DNA of 64,000 bases from Carposina sasakii. Its lineage: Eukaryota > Arthropoda > Insecta > Lepidoptera > Carposinidae. The position numbers and the translations under genes were made by a program. The DNA lies in the NCBI GenBank assembly GCA_014607495.2, contig CP053160.1, positions 11,222,001 to 11,286,000 of the forward strand, read 5' to 3'. The notes beneath the pieces are model-generated. The model searched no databases, was not told where the DNA came from, and saw nothing but the letters and a program-made list of their open reading frames with translations. Below are positions 42,065 through 53,362 of the stretch, one piece after another (position 1 is the stretch's first letter; each line of letters starts with the position of its first letter).

Positions 42065-42459
42065 TCTATGTACCAATATGTTCAAAACAGGCTGTAAATG
42101 AAACGCAACACTAGAAGAATTTTAAGATTTAGTAAATAGATGTACATACTTAATTCAAAAATACTTCTCATACTTAGAACTTAAAAAGTATAGAAGTGAA
42201 AACTTAAAAATTATATAAATAATATACATTAATATTCTGAGCTTATAATACCTTGTAATCCTGTACACAAGCACAAAACAGATTTAAAAACATGTTAATT
42301 TTTCTTCATACAACATACTTGTTATTAAAATTGATAATGTTTATTTAATTTGATCAGCCAAGGTATTATGCAATGTCTAAAGCCCAAGTCCAAGCACGAA
42401 CCTCTCGGTAGTCCGTAACGCTATCATCCAACTGTCATATCTCATAGATTTTGCTTGGT

Positions 42460-43029
42460 AGGGTTACCAGATGAAAAAATGGAAAGACGGAGAAAAGGCC
42501 TGATTTCCATGAAAGTCCTGAGATTTTATACAGTTTAAAAATTTTGTCTCAAAAACCTATTATTAGTTTAAACTGGGGATCTATCACGCGTTGCAACTGC
42601 ACTCACTCAAAGCGGCGACCTATTATTATCGTTTTATACTGATAACATAATTGCGGCACTAACTACAATCGCCTGAGAAACCAGACCCGAGCTAGCACGC
42701 GATACATTGCACCACGAAATCAAAACTGATAAATAATCTACATATGTTTCGCCACTTTTTTTTGTTTTGTTCGCACTCTAGTTTTGATTTCAAAGCGGCA
42801 AGTTTCTCATGGCGGGCGGGGGATCAAAAGATAAAGTATTTTTAGTTTGTTTCACTTGGATAAATAAGTTTAACTGTTCAGTTGTTAATAAAAGAAGATT
42901 ATTGATAGTTGGTTTAACTTTTAATTGAAATCCTGAGATATCACGAGATTTGCCAAATCCGGCCACAATCCTGAGAAAAGTCGAAAAATCCTGAAATCTC
43001 AGGACAAATCATGAGATATGGTAACCCTA
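42460..43029. mobile_element. MITE with TAGGGTTACCA ends
   Basis: Left TAGGGTTACCAGATGAAAA, right 'atgagatatggtaaccctac'. The interior repeats 'cctgagat(a/t)' phrases on both halves. A P-family fragment (about 42590-42760, ending 'catatgtttcgcc') sits in the middle. Related to 41777-42064. TIRs starting TAGGG-T(T/A)-ACC suggest a hAT-like MITE, but this is inference. Confidence 0.6.
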
Positions 43030-43568
43030 CTTGCGAGTCGCTAGCGTTACGGCGCGTAAGAAGGTTATGCTTCAGAGCTCATATTTTCACGTCCATCATA
43101 AATCCGCTATTTTGTTTAGATATTTGTCTCTACAAACGAGTCAAGTGTAGACATAATGTTGAGGAACGTGAAAATAGGGGCCTAGGAAACACCAGACATT
43201 GGAATAAAAAACAAATGAGAAATTGTCCAGATATTTGAAAAATTCTTGCAGTGTAAGGTAACCATGAAAGCTAAAAACAGGAATATGCTACTATGGGAGC
43301 AAGATGTCGCTCCACACTGCTTCTATGATATCTAGCCTTCATAATGGAATCCTGATTGAGTCATGGTTACCTTTATGATTTTCGTGGCTACTTCACTATG
43401 CTACCCTTATATTGTCTTGAAATCAAGCAAGATGATCCTGTCATGAAACCAAAATCAATCGCTGGCATTTTATATTAAAATTCCATTTTCATTGGCCGCA
43501 GTCAGGAAAAAATTGATTGCAAGGCAGTTTGGGTATTTTTATAACAGTGTGTCAAATGTAGCATTTCT

Positions 43569-46500
43569 TTAAACTTTCTTGACAATCTGTACGACATCTT
43601 CATCAGCCAATACATGTTCTATGCCCACTTTCTGAGGCTGATGTTTCACGGAAGAACCCCAAACCAAGGCACTAAAAACAAACAAGTTTGTAAGAACACA
43701 GACAAATATAGGCATAACTAGTGGATGCCCGCGACTCCGACCGCGTGGGCTGTAGAAACAACAAAATGTCGAAATTATCTAGGATAAAAACATTTTCTCA
43801 GGATAAAAAGTAGCCTATATGTTAAGTGGGACCTGTCACAATATATTCCTGAAAACTGCATCGAAATCGGTTAAGCCGTTTCTGAGATTAGCTGAGATTA
43901 GAGACAAACGCATAGACAAACCGACAAACAGACAAAAATCATTCTTTTAGTTACTATTGCATTGATAAAGGTCTCCTATAATATTTTTTCTCATATATCT
44001 TCCATGTACAGACAGCGATCTGTTACATTTTTATTATATATATAGATAAGCAAACAAATTCTTTAAAGGTAACAAAAACTTGAACAATCAAGATAAAGAC
44101 AGCATCAACTGTATCCATCAGATGGGCTATACGATAGGAAAAATCAGCCCTACATAAAATAAACTAGCAAAACAAAATTTCTGTCCATGTAAACGTCCTG
44201 CACTGATGCAGGACTTGACTCATTAGCTGCATTTCCTAATTCCATGCATGTCATAAGAGCCACCTCAGGAATTATTTTCCTACCCTAGGGAAGTTCTAGC
44301 ACACAGCCTTTATTTCAAGACAATACAATCCTTTAGTTTTTTTTTTTTGTGTAGTGCACACACAACTGAATAGTTGAACATTGATAGTAAACTATACAAA
44401 TCCGAATACTTACTATTTGAATTCCTTTGCAATAGATCTATGCAATTTGTTACAGAAGTCTTCCAAACTTGTCTTATCATCATGCAGGACCACAGGGGAG
44501 TTATAGTCAGGCAGTTGTCCTTTAGGTTTAGTGTATATCCTAATCAGTTTGAGGTATTCCCACATCTTTTCTAGTAAATCATCGAAGTTCCACCTGTGAT
44601 GGGCAGAAATGGGCACACAGTGGGGAATCTTGTAAATCACATCCAATTCTTCTATGCTGATTTGATCTGTAACAAGTATTCAATGGAGTGAGATAGTGGT
44701 AAACAATCTATCTTCAGTATGATATCAGATTTCTGAACTTTAAATTAATTTATCTACCAATATCAATTTATTTAGCATTTATAAATGAAATACAATGAAA
44801 ATTAAAAGGTTTGATTAGTAGTTTATTTTTCAGCATACTAAGGACATAGTAAGGAGTAACATGGGCTACTTATTCCTGTCCTTTGTGTTCACATTACTTT
44901 TTAAATAAAACTATATTTAAGAGAAAATGTATGAGGCAAGGATTGTTATCTTCACTATGGGTGCGCCCACCACCGGGCCCTACACCCTCCACTGACCCTC
45001 GGATCAGATAACTCATAACTGCGAAAACAGGCACTTGCACTAACTACAATCGCCACGAGAAACCAGACCCGAGCACCTAGCATGCAAGACATGCTAGCAT
45101 TGCACTATTCCGAAATAAAAAACTAGATAAATAATCCACATATGTTTCGCCTAACATATACTACTCAAGAAACTGAACTGGCTTATAGGTCGAACCTCAG
45201 ATGTATCCTTAGCGAACAAAATATTAATATACAAAGCCATATTAAGACCTGTCTGGGCTTATGGAATTGAACTATGGGGCTCCGTGAAGAACTCTAATGT
45301 GGAAATTCTGCAAAGGTTCTAAAATAAAGCACTTAAAACAATATCCAATGCTCCGTGGTTCATTAAAAACTCGGAAATGCATGAGTATTTAAGGATCAGA
45401 ACTGTCAGAGAGGAAATAGAGCACAGAGTAACGCTATATAAACAGCGAATTGATGCTCATACTAACAGCTTAGCCACAGCTCTAAGTGAACCAATATCAT
45501 TACAGAGGCTTAAGCGCCAGTACATATGGGATCTCGCTAACTGGATTTGATGAATATGAGGTAGAATCTCCAGTGGGAGAACAAACCTTAACTGACACTC
45601 AAACCACACAACACATCTGCTAATGGTCGAATTGACCGATCGCAAGATTGGAATAATAAAAAAATATATATATATATATGTTTCGCCAACAACCGTGGCA
45701 TTCTCAAGATTGTTATCTTGTTAGCATAATGGTTTGACACGTTTACTGTCAGCTGATTTTCTAAGTATTCCAAGAACAGTTTAACACCATAGTGAGGATG
45801 CAAATACGTGTGACACCTCTAGAAAGCCAAAAAGATGCTAATGCATAGTTGCAGGCAGTGAATGTGTTAGTAAATAGACTCACCAATTTTATTCAACAAA
45901 TAAATGCAAGGCACATATATCCTATTGCCCTCAATAACATCTATGAGGTCGTCACTTGTAGCATCATACCGTAATGTGATATCTGCATTGTGTATCTTGT
46001 ATTCAGAGAGTATAGTCTTCACAGTTTCCAGGTCCAGTTCTGATTGGGGGCACTGGAATTGTAAATTATAAATTTTTAACTGTTGATGTTCAAGTTTTAT
46101 TTCGGATTAATGATCTCAAAAAGTAAAAAGGTTTACTTTTATTGGATCAGATATTTTGTTGTTATAATGCCAAAAAACACATAATCTCAGTAGACAGCAA
46201 AATATCAAATTATATGCATAACAGATATATGCATATCTTCTAACTTATCAGTATTACATTGTTAAACAAATACTGTTTATATTTTTTATGGAATAGAGTG
46301 CATCTGTGTTTGCGCACACACTTGTGCACTATAATATCTCCTGTGTACCTGGCTAATCTCTGTAGAGATTGGTTGCCTTGACTGAAATATGGTCGGGAGA
46401 TATTACTTACTGTTTATATACAGGATGTAACAAAAAGGGTATGTTAAGCGAAAAGCTACGTAAATAGCCCACTATAGAACACCTATCCACAAAATTTGAG

Positions 46501-47908
46501 ACTCGAAATCACATGTTTATTTTTCACAATAGTATGAATTTAAATATCTCAAAAATTTTCATACAATCTTGAAAAATAAACTTGTCGAGTCTCAAATTTG
46601 GTGTATAGGTTCTCTACAGTGGGCTATTCACGTAGCTTTTCGCTTAATATACCCTTTTTGTTACACCCTGTATAAAAGAATCCTCCCAAAAAGATATATT
46701 AACCTAAGCATATATATGTTTGATACTGACTATTCCATTTACACAACAAAATACAAACTCACAGTAGTATTCAAGTTAATTCCACCCTTGTCTTTCTTCC
46801 TAAAGTAAATATTTGGTGGTTGCTTGTTCAACCGGAGCCCGAAGCCCTCCAACTCATGTTCTAGAAGCTTCTTGTGCTGTAGCGGCTTCAAAACATCCAG
46901 GACTATGAAGACAAGACTGCAGGTTCGGGCCACTGCAATTACTTGACGACCTCTACCCTTGCCATCTTTAGCACCTTCTATGATACCAGGAAGGTCAAGT
47001 AGCTGGAAATATAGAAAACATGAATAATAATTTTAAAATTAAATGGTGGTACAGTGACAGAAGGATAAACTGACCAAAGTGTGCATTTATTTATCTGAGA
47101 TACTTTTGATATCTATTAGGGATTTAGGAAGGTTTCTATAACCCTTAATTTGGTGAAATTCAATTATTTATTCATAGCAGTACAGTAGTCTATTTGGCAT
47201 GTTATAATGTTAAATGTATTTACACAATCTACAGAATTTTACATTGAATAAATTACAAAACACATTATTATCAATTAGCTTGCATCTTGGTGGTGCTTGA
47301 TTAAATTAGGTACATATGTAATAATATTCGAGTTATTTACCTGAATTTTTGCACCCTTGTATTTAATACACCCTGGGACAGTAGTAAGGGTTGTGAACTC
47401 ATATGCAGCCACTTCAGAGTACACTCCTGCCAGATTCGACAGCAATGTTGATTTTCCTACAGATGGGAAACCCACAAAACCTATACGAGCATCTCCAGTT
47501 TTTGCCACATCGAAACCTGGAAATAGAATTGGTACATAAGTTTTTATTTACTTTTTTATGTCACTTACAGATAGTCTGTGGTATTGATAAATACAAAATA
47601 TACTTTACCTTCACCAGTAGCACTGCCACCTCCTTTGGGGGTGATTAATTCACGTCTCAATTTAGCCAGACGAGCCTTTAAAATACCTAAATGGAGAGCG
47701 GTTGCTTTGTTTTTTTGTGTTCGAGCCATCTGGAAAAGTATTGTAAATATAATGTTATTTTTTCCATAGAACTGTCAGTTCATAGTCATTTCATGTAGGT
47801 TTAAGCTAGGGATTCAGATATTATTCAATACTATCTCAGTGGTATTAAAAGATAACCTATACAAACCTCCGACTCTATGGCGGCGATTTTCTCAAGTATA
47901 GTACTCAT
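43569..47908 (-). CDS. DRG1: Developmentally regulated GTP-binding protein 1, complete, 7 exons
   Basis: Translation-factor-class GTPase (Obg/DRG family, TGS domain) that works with the DFRP1 partner and associates with ribosomes. Coding exons: 47908-47867, 47729-47609, 47516-47341, 47002-46763, 46052-45884, 44666-44414, 43671-43569. All introns are GT-AG. Phases join to 1104 bases, 367 residues plus stop, the same length as human DRG1. G motifs: G1 GFPSVGKS, switch region '[11 protein letters not shown]', G3 DLPG at the start of exon 4, G4 NKID split by intron 5, and '[13 protein letters not shown]' as G5. The TGS domain follows ('[19 protein letters not shown]', '[20 protein letters not shown]') and the end is VQIVKKV. 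All key residues look intact. The introns hold a Helitron, a Jockey LINE tail, a SINE piece and a MITE. Confidence 0.97.
43718..44046 (-). mobile_element. Helitron-like element in DRG1 intron 6
   Basis: Minus strand: 5' TC (TCTATATATATAATAAAAATG) after A at 44047; 3' end 'cggagtcgcgggcatccaCTAG' before T at 43717. Same family as 56122-56358. It shares the gene's orientation. Confidence 0.7.
44200..44300 (+). repeat. R-family repeat fragment in DRG1 intron 6
   Basis: 'cctgcactgatgcaggacttgactcattagctgcatttcc', 'catgcatgtcataagagccacctcagga'. Confidence 0.55.
44958..45160 (+). repeat. P-family repeat in DRG1 intron 5
   Basis: 'gtgcgcccaccaccgggccctacaccctccactgaccctcggatc', 'gagcacctagcatgcaagac', 'ccacatatgtttcgcc'. 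A further short tail piece ('atgtttcgccaacaaccgtggcattctcaag') occurs at about 45679-45715. Confidence 0.65.
45160..45548 (+). pseudogene. Jockey-type LINE reverse transcriptase C-terminal fragment
   Basis: The plus frame reads '[20 protein letters not shown]', '[14 protein letters not shown]', '[16 protein letters not shown]' and '[14 protein letters not shown]'. This is the thumb/C-terminal region typical of Jockey-clade polymerases (K-x-x-I-Y-K..I-x-P...Y-G-x-x-L-W-G). One stop interrupts it at about 45318. It lies antisense in DRG1 intron 5, between P-family pieces. Confidence 0.85.
46290..46404 (+). repeat. 3' part of a tRNA-derived SINE, in DRG1 intron 4
   Basis: 'gaatagagtgcatctgtgtttgcgcacacacttgtgcactataatatctcc' through 'tagagattggttgccttgactgaaatatggtcgggagat' matches the second half of the full SINE at 51119-51467. 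The tRNA head is absent. Confidence 0.85.
46421..46670. mobile_element. 250-bp MITE inserted at TATA, in DRG1 intron 4
   Basis: The ends CAGGATGTAACAAAAAGGGTAT and the reverse of 'cgcttaatataccctttttgttacaccctg' form TIRs of about 53 bp with three or so mismatches. TATA flanks both sides (46417-46420, 46671-46674). Nearly the whole element folds on itself. Confidence 0.9.
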
Positions 47909-48102
47909 ATTGAAAAATTTTCTAAGATCTGTTTATTTATATAACTTAAGCGAATGTTAAATCACTTAAATAAATTAAATAATTGTAATAAATCACATAA
48001 AATTAAGTGGAAAGCGTGTCAGCTCAGTTCGTTTCGTGTCCACTTTCCAGAAAGAAAAAGTTGACGTTGACATTGACAGCTTCAATTTTTTATTTCCACG
48101 GA
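47909..48102. promoter_or_regulatory. Putative bidirectional promoter of DRG1 and a small plus-strand gene
   Basis: Only 194 bp separate the DRG1 ATG (47908, minus) from the candidate ATG at 48103 (plus). The stretch lacks repeats, and its centre (about 48000-48060) is less AT-rich than its surroundings. No TATA box is placed convincingly for either side. Confidence 0.4.
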
Positions 48103-48372
48103 ATGTTCCGTAAGCTATGTTCATACAGCCAAGTCTGCAGTAAAATTGTTTCTGAAAATGATGATGACAAGAGTATTGAAGAAATTCTCAAAAACAGGTG
48201 AGAATTCCTTGATACTAATGTAAAGGCAATCTTAAAACAGTATGCTAGATATATGCAAGAGACTGAATAAAACTTTATGTCAGATTTCTGAAATTCGTGT
48301 TAACCATGTTTTAACAAAGTGTTGTGTTTTAGTTTGTCCTGTCGTGGGTATATTAAGAAATTATTAAAATAA
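48103..48372 (+). CDS. Candidate small two-exon gene, about 44 residues
   Basis: Exon 1 48103-48197 ends AACAG|gtgaga. A possible exon 2 starts after 'gtgttttag' at 48333 and runs to TAA at 48370-48372. The spliced product begins MFRKLCSYSQVCSKIV, has an acidic middle ('SENDDDKSIEEILKN') and a Cys-containing basic end. An AATAAA hexamer overlaps the stop (48368-48373). An in-frame upstream ATG at 48007 would add 32 residues. The N-terminus could be a short mitochondrial presequence. I do not recognise the family: the 'ILKN-S/C-L-S-C-R' stretch is faintly like DMAC1/TMEM261 proteins, but the rest is missing. It could also be an exon of a longer gene, or chance. Confidence 0.35.
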
Positions 48373-49035
48373 AATCTTGTTAATTAATTTTTATGTTCTG
48401 ACTGTATGAACAATATAGTTCCTTGGTCTTTGGGTTTACGTAGAAAAAGAAGAAGCTTTCCAAATTCTCCACTAGATAGCGTTATATTTATATCTTAAAC
48501 TTTCTCCACCACCCCAAAGATGGCGCTATGCGCAAAACAAATAATTTGCTCCCAGAAACCACGTGGATATGGTTGGTTTCCCCGCAGGTTTGCGCATCGT
48601 TACCAGCTACAGAAGGAAAGGAACAGTGAAATGTTCGCGGGGATATTTTGTGTAGAAATATTTCAGTACCACCTTGAGCGTGGGTACGGTAGGTCGAGTT
48701 CCCGCTACTTGACTACAGTACGAAGTTTGAACTCGTAACTCTTAGCGGTAAAATTTGTATTGAAATTTTAGAAAAAATAAATAAATGAAACAGTGGCACT
48801 GATCTGTGTATGTTGTAGACCAGTAAGCAAGTGGTAGTTTTTAGTGTCGTGTTTGTACTTAATTAGGTTTAGCTTTCTATTATAAAATTGTAAATAATTA
48901 ATGGTTTACTCTGCGCAAAAAAATAGTTAAATACTTACTTAGGTAAGTCAAAGAACTTTTTGGACGAGATTGTACCTAGATCATTGTTATTATAAGTAGT
49001 ACCTACCTATACCTGTGTCTATTGCAAATTAGTTT
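48373..49035. other. Intergenic stretch
   Basis: An open plus frame at 48520-48738 (72 codons) begins MALCAKQIICSQKP and has no recognised domain. Otherwise AT-rich DNA without a feature. Confidence 0.4.
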
Positions 49036-49177
49036 CCCTAAACTTCCTCAGGCGATGAACTAGCAACTTATCACTGATATTTAAAATCTGACCCCATTAT
49101 GCTAAACGTGTCTGTAGAATATCACTTGCTATCCTGCAGTTCTGGCTACCCATTTCAGGGAACTTGCCTTGTGTATA
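49036..49177 (+). repeat. R-family dispersed repeat
   Basis: 'ctcaggcgatgaactagcaacttatcactgat', 'cattatgctaaacgtgtctgtagaatatcacttgctatcctgcagttctggctacccatttcagggaa', ending 'ccttgtgtata', where a MITE is inserted. Confidence 0.65.
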
Positions 49178-49553
49178 CTGGGTGTAAAAAGACAACTTTG
49201 TTCTTTCAATACCTCGTATTCTTTGTAACATCACGATCATTTTTTTCTATGGAAGCACCCCTGGGAAACCATGGGTATCCAAGATATTGAGGTCCAAAGT
49301 TACATGAAGTTCAGCATTTTTAAAAAATAAATCCATCTGGAAACAGTTAACAAACATTTTTTTTAAAGACACCATATTAATATTTAAAAATGTTAGTTTT
49401 GTAGGTACATTTGTCAATCGAATATTGCAATAAAAAGAGATTTTTAAAAAAAAATGTTATTGTTTCCCATGGTTGGTTCCATAGAAAAAAATTATCGTTA
49501 CGTTACAAAGAATACGAGGTATTAAAATAACAACGTTGTCTTTTTACACCCTG
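49178..49553. mobile_element. 376-bp TIR element inserted at TATA
   Basis: CTGGGTGTAAAAAGACAAC on the left; GTTGTCTTTTTACACCCTG on the right (one mismatch). Longer inner symmetry follows ('acctcgtattctttgtaac' against 'cgttacaaagaatacgaggt'; 'catcacgatcatttttttctatgg' against 'ccatagaaaaaaattatcg'). Flanks TATA and TATG. Distantly similar inside to the 'ctacggaatctcctc' family. Confidence 0.85.
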
Positions 49554-51118
49554 TATGTAGATACCTACGTATGATAGGTAATTGACTCATAAGTGCTCCT
49601 GATGTCAGCTGTTCAAATATTCGTCATCTTGTTTTCAAGAGATCTACATACCTGTCGAAGGCATATTGGCATATTGTAGAACACGCTGTACTACAAAACG
49701 GCTAGGCATTTTGAATACTAGGTATAGCTTTTTGGAGGGAGACAAATAATTCTTCTTATACTTTGTCTGCTTAATTAATTAAGTAGGTTAGGATATGTTA
49801 AAATAACAACGCCTAGAAGGAATCTTTATCTTTCATAATATACAAAATGCCTAGCCGTTTTGTCTGCAGCACAGCGTGTCCTGCAATATGGCAGAATATG
49901 TCTTCGATATACCTAATAATACGTTTCTTCAGAAGGTTATTGTAAAAAAACGAGTATGACAAAGAAGTAGAACGACAAGTCTGCATTTATTTCTAGTAAA
50001 CAACCCCATTTTCGGTTTGGTAGACAGCGGTAAGGGGGTGCCTTATGCGATAGCCAACTTCGACCCGCGACACGTCGAAACGGATTTTCGGGCCCGTCCT
50101 CCTTGTACAATCATTTATCTTGTGCAAAACTGTCGAGTGTACGTTCAGCTGGCTTGTTTTAGTGATAAAAAAATAAAACAGACAGAATATAACACATCAA
50201 AATAGGTACTTAGGTATAGATAGATGCAGATTGAACAGTGCTAGTTGAATTATTTTGATCCAAATTAAATTCGTATACTAAAAAGATTACTTTAAAATAA
50301 AATTACTTAGCTAAGTAGATACTTAAACTATGTCCGTGTTGTTACAAAATATATCAAACATTCTTTAATAAATTAAATAGATAAATAAATATTCCATACA
50401 TTTTGCTGACAAACATTATTTTATATTTAAATTACGATTAATTTATGATATTTAAACAGAGTTTAACTTTAGACGCGGTTTTGTAACAACACCGTGTATT
50501 TTTCAACACTTTTAGCGTCTTAGAATTTTATAAAACTTACCTATTCGTCAATTTTATAAACCAGCTAGTGGCGTTCACTATGCGATCGTGTCAAATACAT
50601 CTCCGTATCTCGCGTATCACGTCCCAGCTGCGTATCACGAAACAACCATTAGTTATGTCCACTACCGCAGTGGTTGCATCTGAACGTAGTCCTCATTTTG
50701 CGCGCCATTAGGCTCGAAACACAGCGGCGTTCAGAGTGATATGTTAGAGCTATATATATGAATACCTCTAGAAACGAATAATAATTATAAACAGGTAAAG
50801 GTCGGTTATTATTACTACTACGAGGTATTAGTTAAAATACGTCAGTCAGCTAGTTGTTTTATCACTAGTTAAACTATCACCTCAATATTAGTCTCAATGT
50901 TTCAGAAAAATCAATCAACACTAAACTTCGCTAATGTTAAATCATGGGTCGTTATAATTTGAGTAGGTATACCTAAGGGTTTCGATGGCTAAGCGAGTGT
51001 GCGCAGTAGATATTAATAGTGCACAAACATAGATCTGCTCTCTATTCATACCTTCTAACCCTCTCATAGTCCACCACATTCCAGAGTAGAAGGTTATCAA
51101 TTAGCATACATACATAAT
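49554..51118. other. Gene-free stretch
   Basis: No confident gene. The plus frame 50017-50205 (62 codons, starting after 'cggtttggtagacagcgg') is GC-richer than its surroundings but has no domain I know. An inverted pair 'aaaacggctaggcattttg' (about 49697) and 'caaaatgcctagccgtttt' (about 49844) brackets about 165 bp and may mark another MITE. Confidence 0.4.
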
Positions 51119-51467
51119 AGCGGTGATAGCCCAGTGGTTAAGACGTGCACATTCCAAGCGGGAGGCGTAAGTTCGATCCCAGTCACGGGCCTGTACCAAT
51201 GAATTTATTTCATGTACAGATTTTAATGTTGCAAAATTGTCACTTAGCTCGTGCCTCGGAAAGCACGTAAAACCGTTGGTCCTGCGCCTGATCTCTCTCC
51301 GGTCGTGTCGGCTTTCCGTCTCCATCGGACTACGAGAGAAATGGAATAGAGAGTGCATCTGTGTTTGCGCACACACTTTTGCACTATAATATCTCCTGCG
51401 TACCTGACCAATCTACGTAGAGATTGGTCGCCTTGGCCGAAATACGGTCGGAGATCATCATCATCAC
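51119..51467 (+). mobile_element. tRNA-derived SINE, full length
   Basis: The head has pol III promoter boxes: A box TAGCCCAGTGG (51127-51137) and B box GTTCGATCCC (51171-51180). The unrelated body ('atgaatttatttcatgtacag', 'cgtgcctcggaaagcacgtaaaaccgttgg') leads to a tail 'gagatcatcatcatcac'. The 3' half recurs at 46290-46404. The head resembles a tRNA gene but has no consistent cloverleaf, so it is a SINE and not a tRNA gene. Confidence 0.85.
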
Positions 51468-53127
51468 ATACATAATCATAAACATAATAACAGAGAACCC
51501 GCTATATATACCACGACCATAACGAACGAACGATAAATAAACTAATAGAATTACGTTTGTCGAGTCCACAGATTATAATATTCGAACAACCTTCCAATTT
51601 CCATCTAACTATTTATTTAATTTCGACCCTTTACGTCCGCACTAATTGGTAAATTGAACGATACCTCCCCCGGGATTCCCCTAATACATAACGAATTAAT
51701 TATATATGACAATTTTGTCTATTTTGCTTATTTAATTAATTATTGTCGTGTTAAAATACATGTGTGTGTTTTAGGGCCGATATTTCCAATGGTTACTGAC
51801 CTTATCTGCCCTTATTATAGTCACCTGGGACTCTACCTTTTAGGTTTATATACTTAAAATGGCTGAAATGATTTTGATGAAATTTCATAGAAAAAGATTC
51901 TATAATGGTGACAATGTAGCTTAAAGAGTTCATAGTTACACCCTTGAAATACTAAATTAAATTAACTAGCTGTAAAACTGTTCTAATTTCCAACTACCCG
52001 CAAAACTAGAAAACAGTTAAAAACTCCCGACTTTCTTGTAAAACCCCATTTGCTTGAAACAAACTTGTGGAACTTTACAATTCCGGAGCTTTTCATGCAT
52101 TTAACCGTGTAGTTTGCTGAGCTCACTCATATGAACGTAACACGGAACTCAAGGAAGCACAAGGTGGAGGTGGTCTGGCGTTTGTTCTATAGGAAAAAAT
52201 ATATAATAGTAACAATAAACTCTAGTTTTGAAAACAAAATGAATGAGTATATCCCTGTAGTTACGTATTCTGTCTCCTAAGAGGCTGAACAGAAGTGTTA
52301 ACGTTTGAAAATTAACTCACACACATCCATCCACTATATATTATAGATCGTTTTCTTGTTGTTCTTTTTGATTTGGCCGCTTCCTTTTATTTATCGCTAT
52401 TTGAGGGAAATATTATATTATCAATAAATACATTGTATACGCTCAAAATACTGCCAAAAGTTCGCCAGTTCACACTGCGTGCATAGTCATGGCAGGTGCA
52501 GATCCATTAGGGTAAACGCGAATCCTCTGTGTCCTTCATTCATTATTACACGTTACACTGCAGTGGTTCCATCTCTTTACCTAAGCAGTAAACATTTATC
52601 GTGTACAGTTGGAGTGTAAAGTTTTGCAAATATTATTATTCTGAAGTTTGAGACATTTCTCTCAAAATTTTCTTAAATTAGTACTGCGTTCTTATTTTAA
52701 TAGAGTTATGTTTTTATCATTGCAATAGCAAAAAGGTCTATCTATACAGACTATAAGGGTTATTTTTAAATCCGCTTCCACCACGTTATCGGTGGTGTCC
52801 GCATGCAAGATGAGTGAAAAAACCTTTTCTCGAAGTGTTTCTTCGTTCGAACCCTTACGAGTATAACTTGGGTTCAGAAACTAGAAAATAGTACCTTTTT
52901 ACTAAGATAAAAATATTTCGTTGTTTCAGAAACATGGATTCAAAAATCGTCTTTACATTTAACTACAAAATGTAAACTTACCTATTAACCTATAAACTTT
53001 GACTAAACAAACGCATAGCTAAAAGTAGAGGATGTAGTGAAAATAAAATGAAATACTCGCCTAGTTTAAAAAATAAAAAATCCAAAATGGACGATATCCG
53101 TTCGAAAATTCGAATTTAAAAAACAAA
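51468..53127. other. Upstream region of the potassium channel exon
   Basis: No coding exon recognised. The last few hundred bases before 53128 would hold the 5' UTR, or an upstream non-coding exon and its intron. A palindromic 'ccaccacgttatcggtggtg' lies near 52780-52799. Confidence 0.4.
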
Positions 53128-53362
53128 ATGTCGTCCGAAGTCTCATTGGACGGTCGCGAGAGGCCGGGCGTGGTTCGTCGAGCTCTCGCCAGGGGCGCTA
53201 GGATAGCTTTCTCTCAACTCGGATTGGTTCTCCTTGTGGCGGGATATGTGGTGCTTGGTGCAGTGTTGTTTGAGTATCTGGAGTCAGGGCCGGAGGTGCA
53301 GAAGAGGTCAGCCATACAGAGGTCAAGGGAGGAGTGCCTGAAAGAACTTTGGGCTATTACAG
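53128..53362 (+). CDS. Two-pore-domain potassium channel, first coding exon only
   Basis: Start context AAACAAAATGTCG is strong for insects. 78 codons plus one base run to the donor TACAG|gttagt. A basic cytoplasmic N-terminus (residues 1-27, RERPGVVRRALARGARIA) is followed by the first membrane helix, 'FSQLGLVLLVAGYVVLGAVL' (about 29-48), then 'FEYLESG' and a charged extracellular cap helix beginning 'EVQKRSAIQRSREECLKELW'. The G-x-x-x-F-x-x-L/I-E pattern at the end of M1 is a K2P hallmark. The pore loops and M2-M4 must lie downstream beyond the window. The subfamily cannot be named from M1 alone. GC content is far higher than in the flanks. Confidence 0.87.

Noticed and set aside
47357..47769. 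Plus-strand ORFs opposite DRG1 exons 2-3
   Set aside because: They are antisense shadows of DRG1 coding sequence.
48520..48738. 72-codon plus-strand ORF as a gene
   Set aside because: No motif, no splice or poly(A) context that fits; it could be an exon but nothing supports it.
50017..50205. 62-codon ORF, GC-richer than its surroundings
   Set aside because: The composition is suggestive, but no domain or splice structure was seen; left as unassigned.
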